NCBI RefSeq assembly: GCF_014284175.1
Contig: NZ_JACOGA010000011.1
Coordinates: forward strand, 163,998 to 227,997
Source of the DNA: Affinundibacterium flavidum
GTDB lineage: Bacteria; Pseudomonadota; Gammaproteobacteria; Burkholderiales; Burkholderiaceae_D
Reading direction: 5' to 3'
Length of the DNA stretch: 64,000 nt
Of this stretch, positions 17,401-26,831 are shown in pieces. A model generated the notes under the pieces. It saw only the letters and a program-made list of their open reading frames with translations, was not told the origin of the DNA and ran no database searches. The position numbers were made by a program, and so were the translations under genes. Within the stretch, counting starts at the first letter, position 1; each line of letters begins with the position of its first letter.

Positions 17401-17519
17401 GGCCGATGGCAGTAGCAATTATGGGCGGTTTGATTATCGCTACAGCATTAACTTTGTTATTCTTGCCAGCTTTGTACGCCGCTTGGTTCAGAATTAGAAA
17501 ACCGTTGACACCAATTTAA
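14409..17519 (+). CDS. RND multidrug efflux permease (AcrB/HAE1-type)
   Basis: A 1036-residue proton-driven exporter with the duplicated RND layout: one membrane segment, a large periplasmic porter domain, six membrane segments, then the same again. The proton-relay acidic pair is in LGLLVDDAIIAVEMM in the fourth membrane segment. Typical signatures are RLGQDEDPPF near the N-terminus and the segment IALFGMIIRNSVILIDQIE in the second half. It functions as a trimer with the adaptor encoded just upstream. The length is normal. After the stop there is only a weak GGAAAGC/GCTTTC hairpin without a T-run (about 17532-17556); nothing else is seen before the tRNA gene. Confidence 0.95.
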   Translation: MSQENKDKGGFNLSRWALEHIPLTRYLMVALLLGGIFSFARLGQDEDPPFTFRAMVVRAVWPGATALQMAEQVTDKLEKKLQEAPYVDKIRSYSKPGETLIILQLRESTPPKETAQTWYQVRKKIGDIKGTLPAGVVGPFFNDEFGDTYGSIFAISADGFSYEEMREYADFVRQQFLRIPKVAKVEMFGVQEEKINIEFSQKKFSQLGVPFETIVAQINSQNQIEATGVLTTSSSNLQVRISGGLLTVKDLENLQLRANGTTFRLGDFAVIKREYKNPPGDKMRFNGKEVIGLGISMEKGGNIIELGKHLQAEVTTIKSKLPVGIQLERVSDQPKIVASSVGEFVNTLIEAVVIVLAVSFLSLGLHTKPWRLDIWPGLVVGLTIPLVLAVTFLFMRILNIDLHKISLGALIIALGLLVDDAIIAVEMMVRKMEEGFSRFDAATFAYTSTAMPMLTGTLITAAGFLPIGLAESAAGEYTFSMFSVNALALLISWLAAVLFTPYLGYLLLHVKPHAGADGHHELFDTPFYTRFRALVNWCVTWRKTTIAITLGVFALGVFGFKFIEQQFFPDSSRPELMVELWLPEGSSFAATEAQAKKFESFIQKQQGVESVTSYVGTGSPRFYLPLDQIFPQTNVTQIVVLPKDLKSREALRLKINQAFKEDFPEVRGRVKLLPNGPPVPYPVQFRVTGLEVEKVREIADRVKAVMRANPNAIGVNDNWNESVKTIRIDMDQDKLRALGITSQSVMRAANTILTGTTVGQFRESNKLIDIVVRQPVNERSTVQALSDANVPTASGKTVPLSQVAKISLAWEPGVVWREGREWAVTVQSDVVDGIQGPTVSGQINPKLDAIRATLLPGYKIELAGAAADSGKAQESIAANVPLVIFIIFTLLMLQLHSFSRAVLVFLTGPLGVAGAAMALLILQRPFGFVAQLGVIALFGMIIRNSVILIDQIEQDRDAGVPAWDAIVEAAVRRFRPIILTAAAAVLAMIPLSRSVFWGPMAVAIMGGLIIATALTLLFLPALYAAWFRIRKPLTPI

Positions 17520-17781
17520 ACGGAAAGTAAGCGGAAAGCGCGCTTGTAGCTTTCGGTTCGTCAGTGATTTTGTTGTTGAAAAATCCTGATGAATCGAAAA
17601 GCTGTAAATAAAATGCAGTAGTTTCCATTTCAACATAAAAAATTCGAGACAAGTCTGGATAAAATCTAGTAGAATAGTTGGTTGAAGTTGAAATGCCACA
17701 GCACTAGTCATGGGCGACAATGCAATTAAAGTCGCCCTTTGCTTTTGTGCCGGTCTTTCTACCGGAAGGTGTTTTCATCCC

Positions 17782-17868
17782 GCGAGGATGGCGAAATTGG
17801 TAGACGCACCAGGTTTAGGTCCTGACGCCAGCAATGGTGTGGGGGTTCGAGTCCCCCTTCTCGCACCA
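17782..17868 (+). tRNA. tRNA-Leu (anticodon UAG)
   Basis: 87 nt with encoded CCA. The acceptor GCGAGGA pairs with TTCTCGC. The anticodon loop TTTAGGT gives UAG, reading CUA and CUN leucine codons. A long variable arm (class II) and the GGTTCGAGTCC T-arm are present. It lies 27 bp before tig and may share its transcript. Confidence 0.97.
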
Positions 17869-17895
17869 CAGATTCTTTATATTTGGACGATTTTC

Positions 17896-19239
17896 ATGGC
17901 AACTGCAGTCGAAACTTTAGAAAAATTAGAACGCCGTATCACGATCACATTTCCAATCGCAGAAATGCAACCGGAGATTGAAAAGCGTTTGAAAGTACGT
18001 GCCCGTACAGCAAAAGCGCCTGGCTTCCGTCCAGGTAAAGTGCCGATGAAAATGGTCGCGGCACAATATGGTTATCAAATTGAGAATGAAGTTCTCAACG
18101 ACAAAGTCGGTATCGCCTTCTCTGAAGCAGTTAAAGAAAATAACTTGCGCGTTGCAGGCTTCCCACGCATCGAGCCTAAGAAAAGCTACTCTGATAACTA
18201 CCTGACTTTTGATGCTACTTTTGAAGTGTATCCAGAAGTCGTTATAGGCGAATTGTCAGGTGTTGAAGTGACTCAGGTTAAAACTGATGTGACTGATGCT
18301 GAGATTGATAAAACTATCGATATTTTGCGAAAACAACGTGTGCATTTCCACGTTAAGGGTGAGCAAGGTGAACATGGCGATGGCGGTGCTGATTTGTCTG
18401 CACAAACTGGTGATCGTGCCACAGTTGATTTTACCGGCACTTTGGATGGTGTTGAATTTGCAGGTGGCAAAGCAGAAGGTTTCGCATTCGTATTGGGCGA
18501 AGGTCGTATGTTGCCAGAATTCGAAGCCGCAACTTTGGGCTTAAAAGTTGGAGAGACTAAAGTCTTCCCATTGGCATTCCCAGAAGATTATCATAGCAAA
18601 GATGTAGCTGGTAAGATAGCAGAGTTCACTGTGACTTTAGCGAAGTTGGAATGGGCACATTTGCCAGAAGTTGATGCTGAATTTGCGAAAATGTTGGGCG
18701 TAGAGGATGGTGATTTGTCCAAAATGCGCAATGACATCAAAGAAAACCTTGAGCGTGAAGTTAAGGGTCGCGTCAAAGCAAAAACTAAAGACAGTGTGAT
18801 GGATGCTTTGGTGAAAGCAGTTGAATTTGATGCACCAAAAGCGTTGATCGAACAAGATGCTGAACGCTTGGCTGACATGACGCGTCAAGATATGGCACAG
18901 CGCGGTATGAATGTACAAGGTGTACCATTTCCAACTGAATTGTTCACAGCGCAAGCTGAGCGTCGCGTACGCTTAGGTTTGATTTTGGCTGAATTGGTCA
19001 AAGCAAATCAATTGCAAGCAACTGCAGAACAAATCAAAGCGCAAGTTGAAGATTTTGCACAAAGCTATGAAGATCCACAGCAAGTTGTGAAGTACTACTA
19101 CAGTGATCGTAATCGTTTAGCTGAAGTTGAAGCCCTTGTATTAGAAGAAAACGTCGTTAACTATGTGTTAGGTAAGGCAAAAGTGAGTGATTCAGTTTTG
19201 CCATTCGACGAACTGATGGGTAATAACGCAGCACAATAA
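17896..19239 (+). CDS. tig: Trigger factor, ribosome-associated chaperone and prolyl isomerase
   Basis: 447 residues from ATG 17896. The N-terminal ribosome-binding domain carries the signature GFRPGKVP, the central FKBP-like domain runs from about residue 160 to 250 ([17 protein letters not shown]), and the rest is the chaperone domain. It binds ribosomal protein L23 at the exit tunnel and shelters nascent chains. A longer frame reaching back through the tRNA-Leu gene is open by chance and is not the start. The tig-clpP-clpX-lon order is conserved in proteobacteria and groups folding with proteolysis. Confidence 0.97.
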   Translation: MATAVETLEKLERRITITFPIAEMQPEIEKRLKVRARTAKAPGFRPGKVPMKMVAAQYGYQIENEVLNDKVGIAFSEAVKENNLRVAGFPRIEPKKSYSDNYLTFDATFEVYPEVVIGELSGVEVTQVKTDVTDAEIDKTIDILRKQRVHFHVKGEQGEHGDGGADLSAQTGDRATVDFTGTLDGVEFAGGKAEGFAFVLGEGRMLPEFEAATLGLKVGETKVFPLAFPEDYHSKDVAGKIAEFTVTLAKLEWAHLPEVDAEFAKMLGVEDGDLSKMRNDIKENLEREVKGRVKAKTKDSVMDALVKAVEFDAPKALIEQDAERLADMTRQDMAQRGMNVQGVPFPTELFTAQAERRVRLGLILAELVKANQLQATAEQIKAQVEDFAQSYEDPQQVVKYYYSDRNRLAEVEALVLEENVVNYVLGKAKVSDSVLPFDELMGNNAAQ

Positions 19240-19252
19240 GATAGGAAATTTC

Positions 19253-19879
19253 ATGACAGGCATCATTCATAACTCTGGTTTAGAAGCAAATATGCTTGGC
19301 ATGGTGCCAATGGTCGTTGAGCAAAGCGGGCGTGGAGAGCGTGCGTATGATATTTACTCCCGTTTGCTCAAGGAACGTGTGATCTTTCTGGTTGGCCCAG
19401 TTAATGATCAGGCAGCAAATTTAATCGTGGCACAGTTGTTGTTTTTGGAAAGTGAAAATCCAGATAAGGATATTTCTCTTTACATTAACTCTCCGGGTGG
19501 TTCGGTTTCTGCAGGTATGGCAATTTTTGATACGATGCAGTTCATCAAACCTGATGTGTCTACATTGTGTACTGGTTTGGCTGCTTCTATGGGAGCATTT
19601 TTGCTCGCTGCTGGTGCAAAAGGAAAACGCTTTTCTTTGCCAAATTCACGCATCATGATTCATCAACCTTTGGGTGGCGCACAAGGTCAGGCATCTGATA
19701 TTGAAATTCAGGCACGTGAAATTTTGTATTTGCGTGAGCGTTTGAACGGTATTTTGGCTGAAAAAACTGGTCAAAGTATTGAGCAAATTGCGAAAGATAC
19801 TGATCGCGACAATTTTATGTCTGCAGATTCCGCTGCTGAGTACGGTTTGATTGATAAAGTATTGACGCATCGCGTTTAA
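19253..19879 (+). CDS. clpP: ATP-dependent Clp protease proteolytic subunit
   Basis: 208 residues, normal for the family. The catalytic triad is visible as Ser112 (GLAASMGAF), His137 (MIHQPLGG) and Asp186 (DRDNFMSA). It forms the double heptameric barrel that degrades substrates unfolded by ClpX, encoded next. AGGAAA lies upstream of the ATG, 13 bp after tig. A terminator follows, so clpX probably also has its own promoter. Confidence 0.97.
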   Translation: MTGIIHNSGLEANMLGMVPMVVEQSGRGERAYDIYSRLLKERVIFLVGPVNDQAANLIVAQLLFLESENPDKDISLYINSPGGSVSAGMAIFDTMQFIKPDVSTLCTGLAASMGAFLLAAGAKGKRFSLPNSRIMIHQPLGGAQGQASDIEIQAREILYLRERLNGILAEKTGQSIEQIAKDTDRDNFMSADSAAEYGLIDKVLTHRV

Positions 19880-19902
19880 TGCTTTTATCTAGTTTCATTG
19901 AA

Positions 19903-19935
19903 AACGCTCGCATCTATTTAGTGCGGGCGTTTTTT
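19903..19935 (+). terminator. Terminator after clpP
   Basis: AACGCTCGCA pairs with TGCGGGCGTT (one G-T pair) around a nine-base loop and is followed by a run of six T. Confidence 0.8.
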
Positions 19936-20067
19936 ATTTCTACGCAATAAATTGACGGCTGTGTGTGAAAAAACCTTCGCTTTATAGAGTGTATTGCAGT
20001 GAGGTTTCGTTTTTTTGCAGTAATATAACGGTCATAGACTACTTCGTTAAAATTATTAAAAAGTATT

Positions 20068-21333
20068 ATGTCAGATAAGAAAAACACCTCAGGCGAAAAA
20101 TTACTTTATTGCTCATTTTGCGGTAAGAGTCAGCATGAAGTAAAAAAATTAATTGCCGGTCCCTCAGTTTTTATTTGCGATGAGTGTATCGACCTTTGTA
20201 ACGATATTATTCGCGATGAAATGAATGCGCTTGAGCCAATCGCTTCTGCAAAAAGTGATTTGCCTACTCCCGTGGAAATTACTGAGTTGCTTGACCAGTA
20301 TGTAATTGGCCAGGAAAAAGCCAAGCGTATATTGGCAGTCGCCGTATATAACCACTATAAGCGCCTCAAGCATCTCGGAAAGAAAGATGACGTCGAATTA
20401 GCCAAGAGTAATATCTTGCTAGTAGGCCCTACTGGCTCTGGTAAGACATTGTTGGCACAGACTTTGGCTCGTATGTTGAATGTGCCATTTGTAATCGCTG
20501 ATGCAACAACCTTGACTGAGGCTGGATACGTTGGTGAGGACGTGGAAAACATCATTCAAAAATTGTTGCAAAATTGCAATTATGAAGTTGAACGTGCACA
20601 AAAAGGTATTGTGTATATTGATGAAATCGACAAAATTTCACGCAAAGCGGAAAATCCTTCTATTACTCGTGATGTGTCGGGCGAAGGTGTACAACAAGCA
20701 TTGTTGAAATTGATTGAAGGCACAATGGCCTCTGTTCCGCCTCAAGGTGGGCGTAAGCATCCAAATCAAGATTTTATTCAAATTGACACAACCAACATTA
20801 TGTTTATTTGTGGTGGTGCATTTGATGGTTTGGCTAAAATTATTTCTGATCGCTCTGAGAAGAGTGGAATTGGTTTTTCTGCTAGCGTAAAGAGCGAGAG
20901 TCAGAAGAGTGCGAGTGAAGTGATTTTGGATGCGGAGCCGCAAGATTTGATCAAGTTTGGGATTATTCCTGAATTGGTTGGACGTTTGCCTGTGATTGCA
21001 ACTTTAATGGAGTTGGACGAAGCAGCTTTAATTCAAATCTTGGTCGAACCTAAAAATGCATTGATTAAGCAATACGCAAAATTGCTTGAAATGGAAGGTT
21101 GTGAGCTGGAAATTCGTCCTTCTGCATTACAGGCGATTGCTAAGAAGGCGATAGCGCGTAAAACTGGTGCACGTGGTTTGCGATCCATTCTAGAGCATGC
21201 TTTGTTGGATATCATGTTTGAATTGCCAAGTGAAAAAAATGTTTCCAAGGTGGTAATTGACGAAAATACGATTAATAATGGTGGCAAGCCGCTATTAATT
21301 TACGATGAGCAACCAAAAGTTGCAGGTGCTTAA
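20068..21333 (+). CDS. clpX: ATP-dependent Clp protease ATPase subunit ClpX
   Basis: 421 residues. The N-terminal zinc-binding domain has CSFC and CDEC cysteine pairs (residues about 15-45). The AAA+ core has Walker A GPTGSGKT, Walker [10 protein letters not shown] and sensor/arginine motifs, with an LxF-type IGF loop (SGIGF) for docking to ClpP. It unfolds tagged or regulated proteins and threads them into ClpP. There is a 188-bp gap from clpP containing the clpP terminator; an A+T-rich stretch before the start may hold a promoter. Confidence 0.97.
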   Translation: MSDKKNTSGEKLLYCSFCGKSQHEVKKLIAGPSVFICDECIDLCNDIIRDEMNALEPIASAKSDLPTPVEITELLDQYVIGQEKAKRILAVAVYNHYKRLKHLGKKDDVELAKSNILLVGPTGSGKTLLAQTLARMLNVPFVIADATTLTEAGYVGEDVENIIQKLLQNCNYEVERAQKGIVYIDEIDKISRKAENPSITRDVSGEGVQQALLKLIEGTMASVPPQGGRKHPNQDFIQIDTTNIMFICGGAFDGLAKIISDRSEKSGIGFSASVKSESQKSASEVILDAEPQDLIKFGIIPELVGRLPVIATLMELDEAALIQILVEPKNALIKQYAKLLEMEGCELEIRPSALQAIAKKAIARKTGARGLRSILEHALLDIMFELPSEKNVSKVVIDENTINNGGKPLLIYDEQPKVAGA

Positions 21334-21447
21334 GTTGCATCGCTGCAAATTTTCGGAAAGTTTTTGTGAATCGTTGGGTTTTCTCTGTGATTCACAAAAA
21401 TAAGCAGTACAATTTATCGAAACAATAGAGATTTTTAGCTTCAATCG

Positions 21448-21485
21448 AAAAGCTACCCAGGGAATTTCTCTGCGTGGCTTTTTTT
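21448..21485 (+). terminator. Terminator after clpX
   Basis: AAAGCTACCCAG pairs imperfectly with CTGCGTGGCTTT and is followed by a run of T. Confidence 0.7.
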
Positions 21486-21508
21486 ATTGTTTTTTTTAGG
21501 ATGACGGG

Positions 21509-21536
21509 CTTGAGTTTTAGCCTAGTGCGCCAATCT
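21509..21536 (+). promoter_or_regulatory. Possible heat-shock (sigma-32 type) promoter of lon
   Basis: CTTGAGT (21509-21515), a 14-bp spacer and CCAATCT (21530-21536) resemble the sigma-32 pattern CTTGAAA-N13-15-CCCCATNT. lon is a heat-shock gene in relatives. The -10 match is partial, so this is tentative. Confidence 0.35.
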
Positions 21537-21567
21537 AGTTACTGAAAGTTTTTTTTAAAGGTGCGCC

Positions 21568-23976
21568 ATGACAACTTCCACAATTACTGAACGTATAGAA
21601 TTACCATTATTGCCGTTGCGCGATGTCGTGGTATTCCCACACATGGTGATCCCATTATTTGTCGGTCGTCCAAAATCTATCAAGGCATTAGAGGCTGCGA
21701 TGGAGCAGGGCAAGAGCATTATGCTGGCAGCACAAAAGGCAGCGGCTAAAGATGAGCCATCTGCGGAAGACATTTATGAAATTGGTTGTATAGCCAATAT
21801 TTTGCAGATGCTGAAATTGCCTGATGGCACTGTAAAAGTATTGGTAGAAGGCGCGCAGCGCGCGCGGATTCATAAGATTACTGATTCTGAATCGCATTTC
21901 ATTGCAGATCTCACTCCAATTGCGCCAGAAGATGGTGAAGATGCAGAAGTTGAAGCAATGCGTCGTGCGATCGTCCAGCAGTTTGATCAATACGTCAAAT
22001 TAAACAAGAAAATCCCGCCTGAAATTTTAGCCTCGTTGTCTGGTATTGATGATGCTGGCCGCTTGGCTGATACTATTGCTGCTCACTTGCCTTTGAAGCT
22101 GGAGCAGAAGCAAGTTATTTTAGAGATTTTTAGTGTCGCCAAGCGTCTTGAACATTTACTTGGTCAGCTCGAAGGTGAATTAGATATTCTCCAAGTTGAG
22201 AAGCGTATTCGTGGTCGTGTTAAGCGTCAGATGGAAAAGTCTCAGCGCGAATACTATTTGAACGAGCAAGTTAAGGCGATTCAAAAAGAGCTTGGTGAGG
22301 GCGAGGACGGCGCAGATATCGATGAACTCGAGAAAAAAATCACTGCCGCAAAAATGCCAAAAGAAGCACGCGATAAGGCAATGAATGAGCTGAAAAAACT
22401 CAAGATGATGTCTCCGATGTCAGCTGAGGCTACCGTCGTGCGCAACTACATTGATACCATCGTGAATTTACCTTGGAAGAAAAAATCCAAAGTGAATAAT
22501 GATTTGAGCAATGCAGAAAAAGTATTGAGTGATGATCACTATGGTTTGGATAAAGTCAAAGAACGTATTTTGGAATATCTTGCCGTTCAACAACGTGTTG
22601 ATAAATTGAAGGCACCGATTTTGTGTCTGGTTGGCCCTCCAGGTGTGGGTAAGACATCGCTCGGTCAATCAATTGCGCGGGCAACAAACCGTAAGTTTGT
22701 TCGTATGGCCTTGGGTGGCGTGCGTGATGAGGCAGAAATTCGCGGGCATCGTCGTACTTATATTGGATCTATGCCAGGGAAAATTTTGCAGAGTTTGTCA
22801 AAGGCTGGCGTACGTAATCCCTTATTCTTGCTCGATGAAGTGGATAAGATGGGCGCTGATTTCCGTGGTGACCCATCGTCTGCTTTGTTGGAAGTTCTAG
22901 ATCCAGAACAAAATCACACTTTCTCCGATCATTATATTGAAGTCGATTTTGATCTGTCTGATGTGATGTTTGTAGCCACTTCGAACTCATACAATATTCC
23001 AGCGCCACTACTGGACCGAATGGAAGTGATTCGTTTATCGGGTTATACCGAAGACGAAAAAGCTAGCATTGCACAGCGTTATTTATTGCCTAAACAGGTA
23101 AAAAATAACGGATTGAAAGAAGAAGAGATTTCGGTTTCTGAGTCTGCAATTCGCGACATCATTCGTTATTACACACGTGAAGCTGGCGTGCGTTCACTTG
23201 AGCGTGAAATTTCCAAGATTTGCCGTAAAGTGGTGAAGATGTTACTGCTCAAGAAGAGTGAGAAGAAAGCCACGATTACTTCGAAAAATCTGGATAAATT
23301 TTTAGGTGTGCGCCGGTATGATTTCGGTGTTGCGACAAAAGAAAACCAAGTCGGTCAGGTGGTCGGATTAGCATGGACCGAGGTTGGTGGCGATTTGTTG
23401 ACAATCGAAGCGGTTTCAATGCCAGGTAAGGGGGCTACGATTCGCACGGGTACACTTGGTGACGTGATGAAGGAGTCAATTGAGGCTGCGCGAACTGTGG
23501 TTCGTAGTCGTGCTGCGCGTTTGGGTATCAGAGCTGATATTTTCGAAAAAACTGACGTGCACATTCATGTTCCAGAAGGAGCGACGCCAAAAGATGGTCC
23601 GTCGGCTGGTATTGCGATGACTACGGCAATGGTATCGATTTTTACTGGAATTCCTGTGCGTGCTGATGTGGCGATGACTGGCGAAATTACCTTGCGCGGT
23701 GAGGTGTTACCAATCGGTGGCTTGAAAGAAAAATTGTTGGCGGCACATCGTGGTGGAATTAAGACGGTATTGATTCCAGAAGAAAACGCAAAGGATTTGA
23801 CAGAGATTCCTGATAACGTCAAAAACAAACTGGAAATTATTCCAGTGCGTTGGATTGATAAAGTCTTGGAAATTGCCTTGGAACGTCAACCTGTCGCTTT
23901 GACTGAGGAAGAATTGGCGGTACCTGCTGTTGCGAAATCAGATGCCAATGCGGACACTTCGACCATTAAGCACTGA
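21568..23976 (+). CDS. lon: ATP-dependent protease La (Lon)
   Basis: 802 residues, usual for bacterial LonA. The N-terminal substrate-binding domain ([15 protein letters not shown]) is followed by the AAA+ module with Walker [10 protein letters not shown] and Walker [11 protein letters not shown]. The C-terminal serine-lysine protease domain has the catalytic Ser in [11 protein letters not shown] and the Lys in [10 protein letters not shown]. It degrades misfolded and short-lived regulatory proteins. AAAGG precedes the ATG. A strong terminator follows. Confidence 0.98.
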   Translation: MTTSTITERIELPLLPLRDVVVFPHMVIPLFVGRPKSIKALEAAMEQGKSIMLAAQKAAAKDEPSAEDIYEIGCIANILQMLKLPDGTVKVLVEGAQRARIHKITDSESHFIADLTPIAPEDGEDAEVEAMRRAIVQQFDQYVKLNKKIPPEILASLSGIDDAGRLADTIAAHLPLKLEQKQVILEIFSVAKRLEHLLGQLEGELDILQVEKRIRGRVKRQMEKSQREYYLNEQVKAIQKELGEGEDGADIDELEKKITAAKMPKEARDKAMNELKKLKMMSPMSAEATVVRNYIDTIVNLPWKKKSKVNNDLSNAEKVLSDDHYGLDKVKERILEYLAVQQRVDKLKAPILCLVGPPGVGKTSLGQSIARATNRKFVRMALGGVRDEAEIRGHRRTYIGSMPGKILQSLSKAGVRNPLFLLDEVDKMGADFRGDPSSALLEVLDPEQNHTFSDHYIEVDFDLSDVMFVATSNSYNIPAPLLDRMEVIRLSGYTEDEKASIAQRYLLPKQVKNNGLKEEEISVSESAIRDIIRYYTREAGVRSLEREISKICRKVVKMLLLKKSEKKATITSKNLDKFLGVRRYDFGVATKENQVGQVVGLAWTEVGGDLLTIEAVSMPGKGATIRTGTLGDVMKESIEAARTVVRSRAARLGIRADIFEKTDVHIHVPEGATPKDGPSAGIAMTTAMVSIFTGIPVRADVAMTGEITLRGEVLPIGGLKEKLLAAHRGGIKTVLIPEENAKDLTEIPDNVKNKLEIIPVRWIDKVLEIALERQPVALTEEELAVPAVAKSDANADTSTIKH

Positions 23977-24005
23977 TAAGTAACTTGTATTTCTTTTTGT
24001 GTTGT

Positions 24006-24044
24006 AAAAAAATGCCCGATAAGATTTCATCGGGCATTTTTTTT
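24006..24044 (+). terminator. Terminator after lon
   Basis: AAATGCCCGAT/ATCGGGCATTT is a perfect stem with an eight-base loop followed by eight T. It is A/T-flanked on both sides; lexA converges from the other side. Confidence 0.88.
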
Positions 24045-24128
24045 GGTGCATCGAAGTTCTAGTATTTTGTTATTAAGTTGCTGAGTGGGGTCGAGGTAGG
24101 ATGAGATTGCTTAAGCAATCTAGTAGAT

Positions 24129-24782
24129 TCACCAGCTGCGCATTAATCCTACAGCAAGACCTTCCAAGGCGAAATCGGGTTCATTTTCATTGACGATGAT
24201 AGGTGAAAAATCAGGGTTTTCTGGTAGAAGTTCTACACCATCCGCTGTTTTCATATATCGTTTAACTGTAACCTCTTCGCCAATTCGTGCAACGACAATT
24301 TGACCATTTCTGGCGCTATCTGCCTTTTTGACCGCAAGTAAGTCGCCGTCCATGATTCCTATGTCGCGCATAGATAATCCCCGCACTCGAAGTAAGAAAT
24401 CTGGTTTGGCGGAAAATAAAGAAGGATCTACTTGATAGGTTGCCTCTACATGTTCTGTCGCCAGTATCGGTGATCCAGCCGCGACACGTCCAACTAACGG
24501 CAAACTTAGTTGCATAAATGCTGGATGTGGGAGTGCCATTTGCATACCAGGCATTGAGTTCGATAGTTCTGATTCCAATAAACGAATGCCGCGCGACGTA
24601 CCTGCTGCAATTTCAATTACACCTTTGCGTGCTAAGGCTTGTAAGTGTTCTTCTGCGGCATTGGTAGATCGAAAACCTAATTCATTGGCAATTTCGGCTC
24701 GGGTCGGAGGGAAGCCGGTATTTTGAATGGCATCTCGAATGAGATTGAGAATTTGTTCCTGGCGCGCGGTGAGCTTGAGCAT
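24129..24782 (-). CDS. lexA: LexA repressor of the SOS regulon
   Basis: 217 residues. An N-terminal winged helix-turn-helix ([17 protein letters not shown], about 24-40) is followed by the self-cleavage domain with scissile Ala102-Gly103 (VAAGSP), the catalytic Ser137 ([11 protein letters not shown]) and Lys153 (LLAVKK). RecA filaments trigger autocleavage and derepress DNA-damage genes. Two adjacent SOS boxes about 80-115 bp upstream indicate autorepression. It is transcribed alone, convergent with lon. Confidence 0.97.
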   Translation of the reverse strand: MLKLTARQEQILNLIRDAIQNTGFPPTRAEIANELGFRSTNAAEEHLQALARKGVIEIAAGTSRGIRLLESELSNSMPGMQMALPHPAFMQLSLPLVGRVAAGSPILATEHVEATYQVDPSLFSAKPDFLLRVRGLSMRDIGIMDGDLLAVKKADSARNGQIVVARIGEEVTVKRYMKTADGVELLPENPDFSPIIVNENEPDFALEGLAVGLMRSW

Positions 24783-24863
24783 GTTAGTCCCGAGTGATAC
24801 TTGATTTTGGCATGGTTGGTGTTTGGTAAATCTTAGTCGTGGCTTTGTTACGACATAGATGCG

Positions 24864-24896
24864 CTGTATATATAAGCAGACTGTATTTTTATACAG
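24864..24896. promoter_or_regulatory. Two tandem LexA (SOS) boxes upstream of lexA
   Basis: CTGTATTTTTATACAG (24881-24896) fits CTGT-N8-ACAG perfectly. CTGTATATATAAGCAG (24864-24879) fits with one mismatch in the right half. They are separated by one base, much as E. coli lexA also carries two boxes. The rest of the gap 24783-25127 holds the rpsF promoter candidate. Confidence 0.85.
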
Positions 24897-25026
24897 TAAA
24901 TGACTGAATGCAAGATATTTTGTATTTGTTTTGCATTTAATTTGTAAATTTGCAGCAATCTACATGTGGCTCTGATCGGGGCGGAGCGTGAAAAAAGTCA
25001 TTGGCATCGATATTCAAGCTAATTAC

Positions 25027-25055
25027 TTGATTATGAAGGGGAAGTACGTTATCAT
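25027..25055 (+). promoter_or_regulatory. Sigma-70 promoter candidate for the rpsF operon
   Basis: TTGATT (25027-25032), a 17-bp spacer and TATCAT (25050-25055) lie 73 bp before rpsF. A short open frame at 24988-25191 overlaps this and rpsF and is not considered a gene. Confidence 0.5.
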
Positions 25056-25127
25056 CGCGGGCTGTCCTCTTCCTGCACTCGTCTTGACGCCGAGGCAGGC
25101 TTTATTTTTTGTCCACAAGGAGAAATT

Positions 25128-25496
25128 ATGCGTCATTATGAAATCGTATTTATCGTACATCCCGATCAAAGCGAGCAAGTTCCTGCAATGATCGAACGCT
25201 ACAAAGCTAGCGTAACTACACGTGGCGGCCAAGTGCACCGCGTTGAAGACTGGGGCCGTCGTCAATTGGCTTACATGATTCAAAAATTGGCTAAAGCTCA
25301 CTATGTTTGCATGAACATTGAGTGTGACGCTGAAACTTTGCTTGAGTTGGAAACAGCATTCAAATTTAATGATGCCGTATTGCGCCACCTCACAGTTAAA
25401 TTGAAAAAAGCAGAAACAGCTCCTTCTCCAATGATGAAGTCTGTGCAGAAAGAAGATTCTGCTAAGACACAACGTGTTGAAGCTCCAGCAGCTTAA
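25128..25496 (+). CDS. rpsF: 30S ribosomal protein S6
   Basis: 122 residues starting [19 protein letters not shown], the standard S6 N-terminus, with AAGGAG seven bases upstream. The [19 protein letters not shown] block is diagnostic. The C-terminal tail beyond about residue 100 is charged and variable as usual. It binds S18 on the 16S platform. First gene of rpsF-priB-rpsR-rplI. Confidence 0.97.
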   Translation: MRHYEIVFIVHPDQSEQVPAMIERYKASVTTRGGQVHRVEDWGRRQLAYMIQKLAKAHYVCMNIECDAETLLELETAFKFNDAVLRHLTVKLKKAETAPSPMMKSVQKEDSAKTQRVEAPAA

Positions 25497-25550
25497 TAGT
25501 TTTAACTAAGAGCGTGTAAGAAGTTGTAAAAACATAGTAAAAATAAACTT

Positions 25551-25877
25551 GTGAATCAACTTAAAGTCGTCGCCACAGTTGTAGAAAAATCGGTGTTGCG
25601 TTATACCCCTGCGGGAATACCCATCGCCACTGCAACTTTGATACATGATTCTAAGCAGGAACAAGCAGGCGGTCAGCGCCAGGTTGATTTTGAAGTTCCA
25701 GCTATTGCAGCGGGCGAAATTTCAAAACGATTTTTGGAGATTGAATTGGGCGTCTCTATGATTTTTACAGGATTCTTGGCACGCAAGAACCGCAACAGCA
25801 AAAGTCTCGTTTTTCATGTTACCGACTTTCAACAGTCTGCAATCAAAGTGGAAAACGAAACAAATTTACTAGATTAG
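25551..25877 (+). CDS. priB: Primosomal replication protein PriB (OB fold)
   Basis: 108 residues starting at GTG 25551, VN-type start MNQLKVVATVVEKSVLRYTP. It is a small single-stranded-DNA-binding OB-fold protein that helps PriA reload DnaB at stalled forks. Position between rpsF and rpsR is the conserved proteobacterial location. dnaB itself follows this operon. An ATG-less start is certain because no in-frame ATG precedes it in a sensible place. Confidence 0.93.
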   Translation: MNQLKVVATVVEKSVLRYTPAGIPIATATLIHDSKQEQAGGQRQVDFEVPAIAAGEISKRFLEIELGVSMIFTGFLARKNRNSKSLVFHVTDFQQSAIKVENETNLLD

Positions 25878-25886
25878 GAGCCAAAA

Positions 25887-26171
25887 ATGGCATTCGGTAA
25901 AAAATTTGATAAAAGCAAATTGAAACAAAAGCGTCAGCAACAAAACCCTTTGTTCAAACGTAAAAAATTCTGCCGCTTCTCAGCGGGTCACGTAGCTGCA
26001 GTTGACTACAAAGACATCGATACATTAAAAGATTTCATCCAAGAAAACGGCAAAATTATGCCTGCACGTTTGACTGGTACTAAAGCTTTGTATCAACGTC
26101 AAGTTGACACAGCAGTGAAGCGCGCACGCTACTTAGCGTTGTTGCCGTACACTGATTTGCACACAGCGTAA
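25887..26171 (+). CDS. rpsR: 30S ribosomal protein S18
   Basis: 94 residues. [25 protein letters not shown] and [31 protein letters not shown] blocks are the S18 core. The N-terminus is basic and rich in Lys and Gln. AGGAG lies seven bases before the ATG. It pairs with S6 on the 30S platform. Confidence 0.97.
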   Translation: MAFGKKFDKSKLKQKRQQQNPLFKRKKFCRFSAGHVAAVDYKDIDTLKDFIQENGKIMPARLTGTKALYQRQVDTAVKRARYLALLPYTDLHTA

Positions 26172-26208
26172 TTCATCGAATAACGCAGACAGAAATTAGG
26201 AGAAAAAT

Positions 26209-26661
26209 ATGCAAGTTATTTTGATGGATAAAGTCGTTAATCTCGGCAACTTGGGTGATGTAGTTCGTGTTAAAGATGGTTACGCTCGTAACTTCTTGAT
26301 CCCACAACGTATCGCTCGTCGTGCAACAGCAGCTGCGATCGCTGAATTTGAAGCGAAACGCGCTGAGTTGGAAAAAGCAGCAGCAGCTAAATTGGCTGAA
26401 GCACAAGCTCAAGGTGAAAAATTGAACGGTTTGACAGTTCAAATTTCTCAAAAAGCGGGTGTGGATGGTCGTTTGTTTGGTTCTGTAACAAACTTCGATA
26501 TCGCTGAAGCGTTGACGAAACAAGGTTTCGCGGTTGAGAAAGCGCAAGTTCGCTTGCCAGCAGGTCCTTTGAAAACAACAGGTGATCATTCCGTTTCAGT
26601 GGCATTGCACACTGATGTCGTAGTTGATGTCATCGTTGCAGTATTGGGCGAGCACGCTTAA
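26209..26661 (+). CDS. rplI: 50S ribosomal protein L9
   Basis: 150 residues starting [19 protein letters not shown], with the N-domain signature GYARNFLIP and a long connecting helix rich in Ala and Glu before the C-domain. AGGAG precedes the ATG. It is the last gene of the operon and is followed by a strong terminator. Confidence 0.97.
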   Translation: MQVILMDKVVNLGNLGDVVRVKDGYARNFLIPQRIARRATAAAIAEFEAKRAELEKAAAAKLAEAQAQGEKLNGLTVQISQKAGVDGRLFGSVTNFDIAEALTKQGFAVEKAQVRLPAGPLKTTGDHSVSVALHTDVVVDVIVAVLGEHA

Positions 26662-26681
26662 GTTTTAGTTCTCTCGAGAGC

Positions 26682-26711
26682 AAAAAAAGCCGGGTTTTCC
26701 CGGCTTTTTTT
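26682..26711 (+). terminator. Terminator of the rpsF-priB-rpsR-rplI operon
   Basis: AAAAGCCGGG/CCCGGCTTTT stem with a TTTT loop and a T-run. Confidence 0.9.
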
Positions 26712-26831
26712 ATGGGTGGATCGATGTTGTTAAAATAACTTATGTATCCATTATCTACTCTAAAGAATCATCAATTCGAATGCGACGATAGCCACACTTC
26801 TTCTTTTTTTGCGTTCGAATAAAAAGGTATA

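Noticed and set aside
17710..17895. N-terminal extension of trigger factor through the tRNA-Leu gene
   Set aside because: The frame is open by chance; the tRNA folds perfectly and ATG 17896 gives the family N-terminus [14 protein letters not shown].
24988..25191. 67-residue open frame between lexA and rpsF
   Set aside because: It overlaps the rpsF promoter and start and lacks a family match.
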